64,000 bases of DNA from Tautonia plasticadhaerens (GTDB lineage: Bacteria > Planctomycetota > Planctomycetia > Isosphaerales > Isosphaeraceae), in contig NZ_CP036426.1 in NCBI RefSeq assembly GCF_007752535.1, positions 6,696,001 through 6,760,000 of the forward strand, in the 5' to 3' direction. A program made the translations under genes and the position numbers. Of this stretch, positions 17,411 through 25,914 are shown piece by piece. The notes beneath the pieces are model-generated. The model saw only the letters and a program-made list of their open reading frames with translations. It ran no database searches and was not told where the DNA came from. Position 1 is the first letter of the stretch. Each line of letters starts with the position of its first letter.

Positions 17411-18376
17411 ATGGACGCCCTTCTCGACGTACCCCGGAGCAACGCCCGGAGCAACCAGTCTACTGCCCAGAACCTCCGGGCCAACATGGCGGCGGTGCGG
17501 GTGTCCTTCACCTGGATGGGCACGAGGAAGACCCTGACCCCGGAGCAGCGGGCCCAGGCCGCCCAGCCGTTCGAGGCCGAGGGCCAGTACCTCTCGGCCG
17601 GCAAGAAGCTGCTCGACACCAGCCATTCCGCATTCAAGGCCGTGACGGCGATCCGGGGCAAGATCGCCTCGACCTGGAAATCGATGTCGCTGCCGTTTCC
17701 CGAGCCGGGGGTACGGCTGATCCGGCAGGACGAGGTGGCTAATTTCTCCTTCCTGATGACCGACTACCGGGCCGAACTCGCCGATGCCGTCGCCAACCTC
17801 GACCGGCACTACAGCGAGTTGAAGGTCGCCGCCGCCGAACGCCTGGGGCGCCTGTTCAACCCCGGCGACTATCCGGAGACGCTGGTCGGCCTGTTCGATG
17901 TTTCGTGGGACTTCCCCAGCGTCGAGCCGCCGGACTACCTCCGGGAGTTGAACCCGGCCCTGTACGAGGCCGAACGTGCCCGGGTCGCCGCCCGGTTCGA
18001 CGAGGCCGTCCAGCTTGCCGAGTCGGCCTTCCTGGAGGAGTTCGGCAAGCTGGTCTCCCACTTGACCGAGCGGATCGGCGGCGTCGGGGAGGATGGCAAG
18101 CCCAAGGTCTTCCGGGACTCGGCAATCGGCAACCTGGGCGACTTCTTCGACCGGTTCAGAAATCTGAACGTCCGGAGCAACGAGCAACTGGACGAGTTGG
18201 TCGCCCAGGCCCAGCGGGCGGTACGGGGCATCGGTGCCCAGGACCTACGGGACAGCGGAGACCTCCGGCAGCGGGTGGCGACCGAGTTGAACCGGGTCCA
18301 GTCGGCCCTGGACGGTCTGATGGTCGATCGTCCCCGTCGTCGCATCATCCGGCCGTCCAAACCCAGCGAGGTGTAA
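17411..18376 (+). CDS. hypothetical protein, 321 aa (DUF3150-like)
   Basis: ATG at 17411 has GGAGG 7 bases upstream. The protein is long, helical and charged, with no signal peptide: SAGKKLLDTSHSAFKAVTAI, a region of paired helices at about 120-260 (ARFDEAVQLAESAFLEEFGK) and a basic C-terminus. It resembles phage/plasmid DUF3150-type proteins in length and composition, but the match is by impression only. It directly follows the Ycf46-like ATPase (77-base gap) and precedes a small conserved gene by 2 bases, so it is likely the ATPase partner or substrate in the same operon. Confidence 0.7.
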   Translation: MDALLDVPRSNARSNQSTAQNLRANMAAVRVSFTWMGTRKTLTPEQRAQAAQPFEAEGQYLSAGKKLLDTSHSAFKAVTAIRGKIASTWKSMSLPFPEPGVRLIRQDEVANFSFLMTDYRAELADAVANLDRHYSELKVAAAERLGRLFNPGDYPETLVGLFDVSWDFPSVEPPDYLRELNPALYEAERARVAARFDEAVQLAESAFLEEFGKLVSHLTERIGGVGEDGKPKVFRDSAIGNLGDFFDRFRNLNVRSNEQLDELVAQAQRAVRGIGAQDLRDSGDLRQRVATELNRVQSALDGLMVDRPRRRIIRPSKPSEV

Positions 18377-18378
18377 TC

Positions 18379-18753
18379 GTGTATTTGATCATCGAGCGGG
18401 ACGGGTCGGTCCGGGGCATCTACGGCGAGGAGATTGCCCTGGATGCCCTCGGGCAGCCGAAGATCACCAGGGCCAGCCACGTCGAACCGGACGACCAGGG
18501 GCGCTGGCTGGCCGACCTGTCACCCGTCGGGGGGCCGGTGCTTGGCCCCTTCGACGGGCGTTCGGAGGCCCTGGAAGCGGAGGTGGCCTGGCTGGAGGAG
18601 CACTGGCTGGAGGCCCGGAGGGAGGCCCGGTTTCCGATCCGCCGTGCCCCGGGCCATGCGGCTCCCCTGGCTGCTCGACCGATCTCTGAACGCTGGGGAG
18701 TCACCCGAGGAGCCGTAGTTCAGGGTCACGAACTGGACCGATGCGGCGATTAG
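18379..18753 (+). CDS. conserved hypothetical protein, 124 aa
   Basis: GTG at 18379 begins 2 bases after the preceding stop. The N-terminal half (YLIIERDGSVRGIYGEEI, then ITRASHVEPDDQGRWLADLS and VGGPVLGPFDGRSEALEAE) is a small conserved protein I associate with planctomycete clusters of this kind; the C-terminal third is less ordered. No catalytic motif is visible. The gene closes the first part of the operon before a minus-strand insertion. Confidence 0.7.
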   Translation: MYLIIERDGSVRGIYGEEIALDALGQPKITRASHVEPDDQGRWLADLSPVGGPVLGPFDGRSEALEAEVAWLEEHWLEARREARFPIRRAPGHAAPLAARPISERWGVTRGAVVQGHELDRCGD

Positions 18754-18759
18754 GCTGGG

Positions 18760-19356
18760 CTATTCGTATTCCGACATGGCTAAGCGCAACCCGTGTCTTA
18801 CCATATCGTCGAACCGGGACCTTGAGTGGTGCTGCCCTGCAAAGTCGAATGACTGAACAGCGAAGATCACTTCTCGTAGCTCATCAGGCTCACTCCGGGC
18901 GTACTTTGTAATCGGGACCAACTCTTTATCCAAATGATATAAGCTGATGCCAAGTGCCTCCGCTTCTCGGACTGCCCCCGATTGGAAACCGATGGTTGTT
19001 ACGATCGAGCCCTTGGCCCGACCGACGCCGATGCCCTGAATCTTACTGTGCAGTTCATGCACTGTGCCGATCTCGACTTCGCGTTTGCTCTTTTGTTTGC
19101 ATTCCCAAAGCCAGATGAGGAAAGGATCGGTTGAACCCTGCCGAAACGCCTCAAGTGAAACCTCGATTCTTATCGCGTTACCTGATGCACGGCTATGGTA
19201 AGTGGCGTTGCGTCTGACTTGGACATCAGCAGTGAAGGGGAAGTAACCCCTCGTTACCGCCGAACGAACGGCGTTGTAGACTTCATCCTCGAAACTCCTC
19301 CAAGGGATGCCTTCATCAAGCGGTTCGCTCACCGAAAACCTCGGGCTATACACCAC
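18760..19356 (-). CDS. Mrr-like restriction endonuclease domain protein, 198 aa
   Basis: Lower GC than the neighbours. The central part is an Mrr-type PD-(D/E)XK fold: FEDEVYNAVRSAV at 22-34, then D77-PFLIWLW-E85-C-K87 carrying the acidic/Lys motif, and IVTTIGFQSGAVREAEALGI with SLYHL after it. This matches nuclease domains that cleave (often methylated) foreign DNA. There is no cognate methylase beside it. It lies 6 bases beyond the end of the plus-strand gene and seems to have been inserted into the DUF1257-type gene set. Confidence 0.7.
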   Translation of the reverse strand: MVYSPRFSVSEPLDEGIPWRSFEDEVYNAVRSAVTRGYFPFTADVQVRRNATYHSRASGNAIRIEVSLEAFRQGSTDPFLIWLWECKQKSKREVEIGTVHELHSKIQGIGVGRAKGSIVTTIGFQSGAVREAEALGISLYHLDKELVPITKYARSEPDELREVIFAVQSFDFAGQHHSRSRFDDMVRHGLRLAMSEYE

Positions 19357-19618
19357 CTAAATCAAAATGTGCAGGAGAAATGCGAGCACAATTCCTTGTC
19401 GTCCGTGTATTGTCCCCCGTCTGCCCGATCATCCCGAGTTCTTTGAGTCGTAGCAAGCGCATCTCGGGGATAGACGGACGATAAGGGGGCGGCAACCATG
19501 CCCAGGCTGCCGCAGTCAGCAGGTCTGATGAGGACGGATGTCTTCCAGGATACCCCCATCTTGCGGGGGAAGCAGCGAAGCCGAGCACCTCTTCGACCGC
19601 TCGCCCCTGACCCCTCGG

Positions 19619-20677
19619 CTACCCGCCACCGATTGAATTGAGGGCCAGGAGGAAGTTTCGCAGGTCGGCGGCCAGGCGATCCGCCGACAGGTAGCGGTCC
19701 TCCGGGCCCTTCGCCAGGCACCGCAGGCAGGCCCGCTCCAGCCCCTCCGGCACGCCGGCCTCGATCGACCGGGGCGGGGGCGGTTCACCGCCGACGATCT
19801 GCTCCCGCAACGCCACGGGATCGCTGTCCCGGAACGGCCCCCGGCCGGTCAGCAATTCATAGAGGACGACCCCGAGGGCGTAAAGGTCGGCCCGCCGATC
19901 GACCAGCCCGCCGCCCAACTGCTCCGGCGCCATGTAGGGCAGCGTCCCGGCGGCGTCCACGTCTTCCAGCAGGTATGCCTCGGCCACGGCGATGCCGAAG
20001 TCGGTCAGGTAGGCCCGAAAGGCGGCGTCGAGCAGGATGTTGGACGGCTTGATGTCCCGGTGGATGAAGCCCCGCTCATGGGCGTGGTGCAACGCCTCGG
20101 CGACCTCGGCCACGATCCGGGCCGTCTCCCGATACGAGGGGCGGTCGATCCGGAGCCGTCGCGCCAGGTCTTCGCCGTCGATCCACTCGCTGACGATGAA
20201 GCAGGTCGGCCCCTCCCGGCCCACGTCGTAGACCGGCACGATGCCCGGGTGCCGCAGCCGGGCGACCTTTCGGGCCTCGACCCGGCACTGGTCCACCTCG
20301 GCCCCGGTGACCGGCCGATCCACCCGGGGGACCTTCACGGCCACCGGCCGCTCCAGCCAGGTGTCGAAGCCCCGGAACACCCGCCCGAAGCCGCCCTCTC
20401 CAATCAGGGCGTCGAGCCGATAGCGGTCGGCCATCGTCCGGGGCAGGTCGCTGCCCGTGGTCACCACGGCCGCCGGGCCGGGGGAAGTCGTCGGGTCCAC
20501 GATCGGCTCGTCGAGCCAGGCGACCTGCCCCAGCTTCTCGACCTGCCGCCGGAACGCCTCCAGGAGCCCCGGGGCATCGGCACAGAACTCCTCCGGTGTC
20601 GGGGCCTGGCCCCGTGCCCTGGCCTCCTCCCAGCGGACGATCCGGTCGAGCAGGGCGTTGCGGTCCGGTATCGTCAT
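19619..20677 (-). CDS. Hanks-type serine/threonine protein kinase, 352 aa
   Basis: Complete kinase domain: glycine loop LIGEGGFGRV (91-100), VAVK with Lys115, catalytic HRDIKPSN (206-213), DFGIA (226-230), APEQLGGGLVDRRADLYALG, and a final LRNFLLALNS typical of planctomycete kinases. The first 80 residues are an extra N-terminal region. There is no transmembrane helix or large sensor tail, unlike many planctomycete kinases. The start overlaps the cupin stop by 4 bases (ATGA). It is the last gene of an ECF-cupin-kinase operon. Confidence 0.92.
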   Translation of the reverse strand: MTIPDRNALLDRIVRWEEARARGQAPTPEEFCADAPGLLEAFRRQVEKLGQVAWLDEPIVDPTTSPGPAAVVTTGSDLPRTMADRYRLDALIGEGGFGRVFRGFDTWLERPVAVKVPRVDRPVTGAEVDQCRVEARKVARLRHPGIVPVYDVGREGPTCFIVSEWIDGEDLARRLRIDRPSYRETARIVAEVAEALHHAHERGFIHRDIKPSNILLDAAFRAYLTDFGIAVAEAYLLEDVDAAGTLPYMAPEQLGGGLVDRRADLYALGVVLYELLTGRGPFRDSDPVALREQIVGGEPPPPRSIEAGVPEGLERACLRCLAKGPEDRYLSADRLAADLRNFLLALNSIGGG

Positions 20678-21288
20678 CGGCCTCCCCCCGCCGCCCCCGG
20701 GGCCGGTCCCGTCGGTCCTCCGGTCGGGTCGGAACCGGCCCCGCGCGGGGAGTCAGCCGGCGGATGCTCGTCGGCCGAGGAGCCCTCGAAGACCTCGTAG
20801 GGCGAGGCCGACGGCCAGCGGGGCAGCAGGGGCACGAGCATGACCCCGCCGACGACGACCAATTGCAGCACCCCCGTCCCAGTGTTGAAGACCCGGTGCT
20901 GGACGCCGGGGCGGTTCAGCACGGCACAACCGGGAGAGATCGGGCAGCGGCGCCCGTCGGACTCCAGTTCGCCAGAGCCGCGCACAACGTAATACACCTC
21001 CTCGCAACGGTGTCGGTGCAGCGGAGAGTGATGGCCAGGGTCGATCTCGACGACGCCCAGGCAGAGGGTCATCGCGTCGAAACCGGTCTCCGGGTAGATC
21101 AGCTTCAGGTCGCGCACGCCGCCGTGGGCCTGCTCCATCGCCGAGCCGCCCAGCCGCTCCTCGGGCCGGATGACGACCCGTGGTCCTTCGTCCCTCTCCC
21201 CACCCTCGCCCATCTCGCCTCCCCACGTCTCCCCGGCATTCATCGACGACGAACCGGGTATGAGGTCGCCGACCCGCACAGGGGTCAT
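20674..21288 (-). CDS. cupin domain protein, 204 aa
   Basis: ATG at 21288 overlaps the stop of the sigma gene (ATGA), which decides the start. The cupin core lies at about 75-150: HHSPLHRHRCEEVYYVVRGS (cupin motif 1 with metal-binding His/Glu), and CAVLNRPGVQHRVFNTGTG (motif 2). It lacks a signal peptide; the last 40 residues are a Pro/Gly-rich tail. Role unknown; its place between an ECF factor and a kinase suggests sensing or signalling. Confidence 0.8.
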   Translation of the reverse strand: MTPVRVGDLIPGSSSMNAGETWGGEMGEGGERDEGPRVVIRPEERLGGSAMEQAHGGVRDLKLIYPETGFDAMTLCLGVVEIDPGHHSPLHRHRCEEVYYVVRGSGELESDGRRCPISPGCAVLNRPGVQHRVFNTGTGVLQLVVVGGVMLVPLLPRWPSASPYEVFEGSSADEHPPADSPRGAGSDPTGGPTGPAPGAAGGGR

Positions 21289-21929
21289 TCGCTCACCGGA
21301 AGCTCCCCGTCCAGGGCGTCCCGGATCAGCAGCCGGGCCGAGGCCCACCGCCGCTGGACGGTCTTGGTGGCCACCCCCAGCGCCTCGGCGGCCTGGGCGT
21401 GGGTCTTCCCCTGGTACCAGAGCAGGTCCACCACCCGGCGTTCCTCCTCGGGCAGCCGGACGACCGCCTCGTGGAAGGCCGCCCAGCCTTCCAGCGACTC
21501 CGGCCTGCCGGTGCCGTCGGCGACCCCGGCCAGCCGCCCGTCCGGGCCGGCGCCATCGGTGTGGTGGTTGGCCCCGAGCCCCTCGGGTCCATGGTAGCGA
21601 CGGGCCAGGTCGATCAACTCCCGACGAAGCTGGGCCGCCGACAGGTGGTCGAAATGCGGCACCGACTCGGGCCGGACCTCGGCCAGGCTGCGGTGCAACC
21701 GCACCAGGGCCGCCTGGAGCAGGTCGTCGGTCTGCTCCCAGCGATGGACGTGGGGATAGCGCCGGAGCATGAGGCGGGCCAGGGCGAGGAACCGCCGCTG
21801 GGCCAGCCGGATCAGGCCCGCGCGGGCCTCGCAGTCGCCGGCGCGGAGCCGCCCCAGCAGGTCGTTCGCCTCGGTCGTCTCGCCCATTGGATCGCCCTCG
21901 CCGCCGGCCCCGGCATGGGGCACCCCCAT
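21285..21929 (-). CDS. ECF-like RNA polymerase sigma factor, about 200 aa
   Basis: Regions 2 and 4 of a small ECF sigma factor: FLALARLMLRRYPHVHRWEQ with TDDLLQAALVRLHRSL, and LPEEERRVVDLLWYQGKTHA with ALGVATKTVQRRWASARLLI. A start at 21887 (MGETTEANDLL) is more likely than 21929, which adds a Gly-rich tail. It resembles the planctomycete ECF group paired with kinases. It heads an operon with the cupin and kinase genes, each joined by 4-base overlaps. Confidence 0.88.
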   Translation of the reverse strand: MGVPHAGAGGEGDPMGETTEANDLLGRLRAGDCEARAGLIRLAQRRFLALARLMLRRYPHVHRWEQTDDLLQAALVRLHRSLAEVRPESVPHFDHLSAAQLRRELIDLARRYHGPEGLGANHHTDGAGPDGRLAGVADGTGRPESLEGWAAFHEAVVRLPEEERRVVDLLWYQGKTHAQAAEALGVATKTVQRRWASARLLIRDALDGELPVSE

Positions 21930-22148
21930 CTTAACTCATCGGCCCGATCCCGGCAGCCGCACCCCAGGACGGGGGGCCCCGGCGCTCGGCGGTGAACCCG
22001 TCCACGAACCCTCCCGCCCTGAGCGATCCGGAGGTCGCTGTCCACCGGGGCGGGCGCCTCTCGCATTCACTGAAGGCGTTCAGCGCCGGGTTATGCCCGG
22101 CGTCCCACGGTTCAGACCCAGGCCAATCGACTCGAAAGGACGACGACC

Positions 22149-22472
22149 ATGACCCGAGAGATCAGCCAATCCGAGTACGAAACCGAGGTGCTCGGCTCCC
22201 CCATGCCGGTGCTGCTGGACGTGTACGGCGAGCACTGCCCACCCTGCCGGACGCTGGCCCCGGTCCTCGACCGGCTGGCCACCCAGTACGAGGGCCGGGC
22301 GAAAGTGCTGAAGGTCGAGGCCGGTGCCAATCGGGACCTGGCCGGCGGCCTGGGCATCTCCTCCGTCCCGACGGTCGTCTCCTTCCGGGGTGGTAACGAG
22401 GTGGGCCGGTTGGTCGGCCTGCGGCCCGAGTCGGCCTACCGCACGCTGCTGGAGCAGGCCGGGGTTCAGTAG
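22149..22472 (+). CDS. thioredoxin family protein, 107 aa
   Basis: Single thioredoxin domain. The active-site segment is VLLDVYGEHCPPCRTLAPVL, a CPPC variant of the usual CGPC, followed by LGISSVPTVVSFRGGNEVGR with the cis-Pro. Acts in the cytoplasm as a thiol reductant or small redox partner. CPPC usually makes the thiol more oxidising or targets a specific partner. It starts the second run of small plus-strand genes. Confidence 0.88.
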   Translation: MTREISQSEYETEVLGSPMPVLLDVYGEHCPPCRTLAPVLDRLATQYEGRAKVLKVEAGANRDLAGGLGISSVPTVVSFRGGNEVGRLVGLRPESAYRTLLEQAGVQ

Positions 22473-22580
22473 ACGGGCGCTCGGGGTCGTCGTGCCGACC
22501 TCGCCGACCCCGCACCTATCTCGTCCAAGGACCCTCCCGACCAGAAAGATCATCAGGCCATCAACCTGGAGGAGCCCCCC

Positions 22581-22787
22581 CTGGAGCACGAGACCGATCT
22601 TCTCGTCGAGTCCCACGGTACGCTCGTCCTGGTCCACCCCATCAGCGACCTGGGCCGGGCCTGGCTCGCCGAGCACTGCCCCAAGGGCAGCGAGCACACC
22701 TACGTCGGGGACGCCCTGGTCGTCGAGCACCGGTACGCGACCGGCCTCGCCGAGGGCGCCGCCGCCGACGGGCTCCTGGTGTCGTGA
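22581..22787 (+). CDS. conserved small protein, 68 aa, apparently CTG-started
   Basis: The frame encodes a short protein I recognise in planctomycetes and phages (TDLLVESHGTLVLVHPISDL, then AWLAEHCPKGSEH, DALVVEHRYATGLAEGAAAD). No ATG, GTG or TTG occurs in-frame between the upstream stop (22470) and the conserved region. A CTG at 22581 sits 6 bases after a perfect GGAGGAG (22568-22574) and gives the expected N-terminus (EHETDLLVES). The rare start codon is the best explanation. Function is unknown. Confidence 0.7.
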   Translation: MEHETDLLVESHGTLVLVHPISDLGRAWLAEHCPKGSEHTYVGDALVVEHRYATGLAEGAAADGLLVS

Positions 22788-22880
22788 TCCGTCAACGTCG
22801 GCCGACCGAGACCGACCCATCCCCGGCCTCGCCCGTGTCCGGGTACCGCAAATCCCAACCAGCAACCCGAGGAGCTTCCC

Positions 22881-23384
22881 ATGTCGGTCCGTGCCATGGT
22901 CTGGTTCCAGGGCAACGGCCAGGACGCCAACGAGAAGGGCACCTACGTCTTCGCCCACGGCGGCGGCGACCCCGAGTGGATCATCCCGATGCTCCTGAAG
23001 GCCCACGACCTGGGCCGGACGCCGGTCAAGGGCGTGGCCTGGCCCGATCGGGAGTACGACGAGTCGTGGAAGATGGGCCGGGCCGGGTACGCCGCCAGCC
23101 TCTTCTGCTCGGCCGATCCCAAGGGCCTCCAGGTTGATACCTACCCGCTCCTGGACGAGGGCCGCCTCTACGGCGACCTCGACTACCTCTACGTGGTCCG
23201 GCCCGTCGTCGGCGACGACCGCCGGTACACCTGGCATGTCGAGGTCCGGGTGCCAACCCGGGCGTTCCTGGACGAGCCGATCCCCGAGAACACCCGGGTC
23301 CTGGCCCGCAGGCAGCCGGTCGCCAAGCTGGCCCGCTACTACCGGCGGAAGGCCGAACGGCGTCGGTCTGCCCGGGTCGCCTGA
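22881..23384 (+). CDS. hypothetical protein, 167 aa
   Basis: ATG at 22881 follows GAGGAG. The sequence is a soluble, unfamiliar protein with an aromatic-rich middle (FCSADPKGLQVDTYPLLDEG, YGDLDYLYVVRPVVGDDRRY) and a basic C-terminus (ARYYRRKAERRRSARV). No domain is recognised. It is in line with the genes around it (short gaps, same strand). Confidence 0.6.
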   Translation: MSVRAMVWFQGNGQDANEKGTYVFAHGGGDPEWIIPMLLKAHDLGRTPVKGVAWPDREYDESWKMGRAGYAASLFCSADPKGLQVDTYPLLDEGRLYGDLDYLYVVRPVVGDDRRYTWHVEVRVPTRAFLDEPIPENTRVLARRQPVAKLARYYRRKAERRRSARVA

Positions 23385-23428
23385 GCCTGACCCACTTCCA
23401 TCGGACGACGCACCATCGGAGGCGTTCC

Positions 23429-23881
23429 ATGAAGGTCTACAAGGGACGATTCGAGACCCATCGGGTTGGTACGAAGCGACACCCACGCCATGTCATCGGC
23501 GACGAGCAACTCCGGGACGATTTCCGCCTCTACGCAGGGGAGGCCGGCTCCAACTGGACCCGAGACGGGCGACGGGCCCGGCTGTACTACCGCAGGGAGG
23601 ACGCCGAGGTCGACATCGAGGGGATCGCACGCCGAGACCCGCTGCTGGAGCCCGAGGACCGCTACACGTTGGAGGTCGAGATCACGACCCTCGGGGCGCC
23701 CGAGCGGGAGGATGTCGAGCGGCTGCTCCGGGACGCCCTTGCGGTTGGCCTGCGGCGGGTGCGGTTTCGCCCGGATCGGTCGTTCGTCGATTCGCTGGTC
23801 GTCATCGACCCGGAGACAGCGAGGTTGCGTCCCTGGGACGGGGCAGCCAGTGACGAGCAACCCGAGCACGGGGCGTCTTGA
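23429..23881 (+). CDS. hypothetical protein, 150 aa
   Basis: ATG at 23429 follows GGAGG with 6 bases of spacing. The protein alternates charged helices and strands (LRDDFRLYAGEAGSNWTRDG, REDVERLLRDALAVGLRRV). No family recognised. Part of the same plus-strand run. Confidence 0.6.
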   Translation: MKVYKGRFETHRVGTKRHPRHVIGDEQLRDDFRLYAGEAGSNWTRDGRRARLYYRREDAEVDIEGIARRDPLLEPEDRYTLEVEITTLGAPEREDVERLLRDALAVGLRRVRFRPDRSFVDSLVVIDPETARLRPWDGAASDEQPEHGAS

Positions 23882-23897
23882 GCGGGGATGGGCACCG

Positions 23898-24131
23898 ATG
23901 GCCGCCAAGTCGAGCCCCGACCCGATCTGCCTGGCCTGTGGCGATCCGCTGGACTATCGGACGGCCGAGACGGACCAGAGGCACGTCGAGGAGCGGCTGA
24001 CGCTGTGCGTGGCCTGTTACGAGGAGATCGTCCTGGGAATCCTGCGAGTCTGGACCTGGAGCCCCTATCCGCCAGCGGGGGCCGGGCAGGTGGCCAGGCA
24101 GCGATGGGGTCGCCGGAAGACCGATTGTTGA
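23898..24131 (+). CDS. small zinc-ribbon-like protein, 77 aa
   Basis: ATG at 23898 opens a short frame with two CxxC knuckles (PICLACGDPLD and LTLCVACYEE), the pattern of a zinc ribbon. The rest is basic. No specific family is recognised. It begins 16 bases after the upstream stop. Confidence 0.55.
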   Translation: MAAKSSPDPICLACGDPLDYRTAETDQRHVEERLTLCVACYEEIVLGILRVWTWSPYPPAGAGQVARQRWGRRKTDC

Positions 24132-24157
24132 AGCTCGATTTCGATGGGGGGACGCCG

Positions 24158-25009
24158 ATGGCAGGGAACCAGGAGATCGACCTAGGAGCCGAGGTCGAGC
24201 GAGTTCGAGGCGAGTTGTTTCTGTTCCGGGACGTGATCCTGCCGGTGTTCTACCAGCCAGGCGGCATCAACCCGGTGCAGGCTGCCAGCGGTGGCGCGGG
24301 GCTCCTCGCCGAGATCACGCACGAGATGATCGACTGGCAGCGGGCGTCGACGAGGCTGGTCGAGGCGCTCCCCGCCGGCCCGGAAAGTGGCGAGGTGCCC
24401 GCACCGGATCGAGACTCCTTCAAGCCATTCATGTTCCAGGAGGCGAGTGCCTCGTACTCGGCCCGGGGCGGCCGGATCGCCTGGCGAATCGCGCCCTACC
24501 TGGACTGGGACGTGGCCGCTGCCCAAGCCTTCTGGTACCTGGGGGACGAGTCTCCGGACGACCCGCTGGCGGCGATCCTGGGCGACCTGCACGGCTTCAG
24601 CCGCAGGGTCCTGGAACTCCCCGTGGACGGGTCCCCGCTCATGGACATCCTCTGCCTGACGGCCCCGATGGTGGCCGACGCCGACCCGGCCATGATCAGG
24701 AGGATGCTCGACCCGGAGACCTATCGCCGCCACATCCGCACCGCCCGTGGCATCACGCCCGAGGCCCGGGAGCGCCGGCTGGGGAGGCTCGACGGGTACT
24801 TCCGGCACGCCCTGAACAACGCCCTCCTCCACGCCCTGGGTGGTCTGGCCTGCAACCGCTTCGAGGAGCTTCCGGACCTGCTGGGGCACCCCGACCTGCT
24901 GGGCGGGTACACCGAACTGATGCCCCACTACTTGTTCGCCGTGTTGTTCGAGAAGGTGTCGATTCTACATAGGATCGCCCGAGAGAGTCTGGACCCCGGA
25001 TCACCGTGA
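24158..25009 (+). CDS. hypothetical protein, 283 aa
   Basis: ATG at 24158 is preceded by a GGGGGG tract. Mostly helical soluble protein (GAEVERVRGELFLFRDVILP; ITHEMIDWQRASTRLVEALP; AAILGDLHGFSRRVLELPVD; RFEELPDLLGHPDLLGGYTE). There are no Cys/His clusters or P-loop. Not recognised. Codon use matches the neighbours. Confidence 0.6.
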   Translation: MAGNQEIDLGAEVERVRGELFLFRDVILPVFYQPGGINPVQAASGGAGLLAEITHEMIDWQRASTRLVEALPAGPESGEVPAPDRDSFKPFMFQEASASYSARGGRIAWRIAPYLDWDVAAAQAFWYLGDESPDDPLAAILGDLHGFSRRVLELPVDGSPLMDILCLTAPMVADADPAMIRRMLDPETYRRHIRTARGITPEARERRLGRLDGYFRHALNNALLHALGGLACNRFEELPDLLGHPDLLGGYTELMPHYLFAVLFEKVSILHRIARESLDPGSP

Positions 25010-25030
25010 GTCGAGCCGTAGGAGGCGATC

Positions 25031-25303
25031 ATGAGCGGGGAGAGGGGACGCTGCCCCGATTGCGACAAGCGGCGGGTCCTGGGGCCGGACGGGATATGCA
25101 GGCAGTGCAGCGCCGAGTTCTACCGGGGGGCGACGTGCTCCCGGTGCGACCTGGACCTCGACGACTGGGGGTATTGCCCCAACGATCGCTGCCCGTTCTT
25201 CGCCCGCCACCAGGACGAGGGCGGGGCCGACGACGAGCCCGTCACGCCCGAGGAGAGGGAGCACATCGAGCGGTTCGTCCAACGCCGTCGCACCGGGCGA
25301 TGA
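25031..25303 (+). CDS. small double zinc-ribbon protein, 90 aa
   Basis: Cys pairs are arranged as CPDCDK, CRQC, CSRC and YCPNDRC, giving two zinc-ribbon knuckles in residues 8-55; the C-terminus is acidic then basic. Likely a nucleic-acid or protein binding adaptor. Unnamed family. Confidence 0.6.
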   Translation: MSGERGRCPDCDKRRVLGPDGICRQCSAEFYRGATCSRCDLDLDDWGYCPNDRCPFFARHQDEGGADDEPVTPEEREHIERFVQRRRTGR

Positions 25304-25331
25304 GCCGACATCGGGATTCGAGGGATGAGCG

Positions 25332-25895
25332 ATGAGCCACCTGGGCGATTCCTTCCGGCATCGGCGGCTTGAGCGCAACCTGACCACCGGGCAACTGGCC
25401 CGGTTGGTCGGTTACAAGAACCTCAGCCGGGGCAGCAATCGCATCCAAGCCTTCGAGGCCGGCGGCAATGTCGCCCCTGACCTGCTGGCGAAGCTCTCCG
25501 AGGCCCTGGAGATCGACACCAACGAGGTTCGCCAGTTCGCTGCCGAGGACTACCAGGGATGGCTGGCGTGGGCCGACGAGCCGGTCCGGCCCTACCTCGT
25601 CCTTCGGTGGACCGCCTGTGCGTACCAGCGGGTCGAATTGCCCGACGACGCCTTGGAGCTAGAGGCGGCGGAAGCCTTCGCCAGCCGAGTTGCCGTGGAG
25701 CGGGGTCTGAAGGTCGCTCTGGTCCTGTCCCGACGCCTGTCCGTCTACTTCGACGCCCGTGGCCTGGCCTATGAGCGGCGGGAGGCAACGCCAGACGTTC
25801 CCTGCGTACCGTACGCCGTGTTCGGCGGGCGGAAGTGTCAACTCGACTTTGATGGTGGCGAGGTCCTGCGGCCAATCGACGAGCCGGGACGTTGA
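25332..25895 (+). CDS. XRE-family HTH protein, 187 aa
   Basis: Residues 5-60 form an HTH_3-type domain (FRHRRLERNLTTGQLARLVG, IQAFEAGGNVAPDLLAKLSE, ALEIDTNEV). The C-terminal 125 residues (WLAWADEPVRPYLVLRWTAC, RLSVYFDARGLAYERRE) are a separate domain not recognised. It is probably a DNA-binding regulator of this gene set, with a sensor domain attached; the ligand is unknown. Confidence 0.75.
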   Translation: MSHLGDSFRHRRLERNLTTGQLARLVGYKNLSRGSNRIQAFEAGGNVAPDLLAKLSEALEIDTNEVRQFAAEDYQGWLAWADEPVRPYLVLRWTACAYQRVELPDDALELEAAEAFASRVAVERGLKVALVLSRRLSVYFDARGLAYERREATPDVPCVPYAVFGGRKCQLDFDGGEVLRPIDEPGR

Positions 25896-25914
25896 ATCGG
25901 GAGGTTTGACGGAG

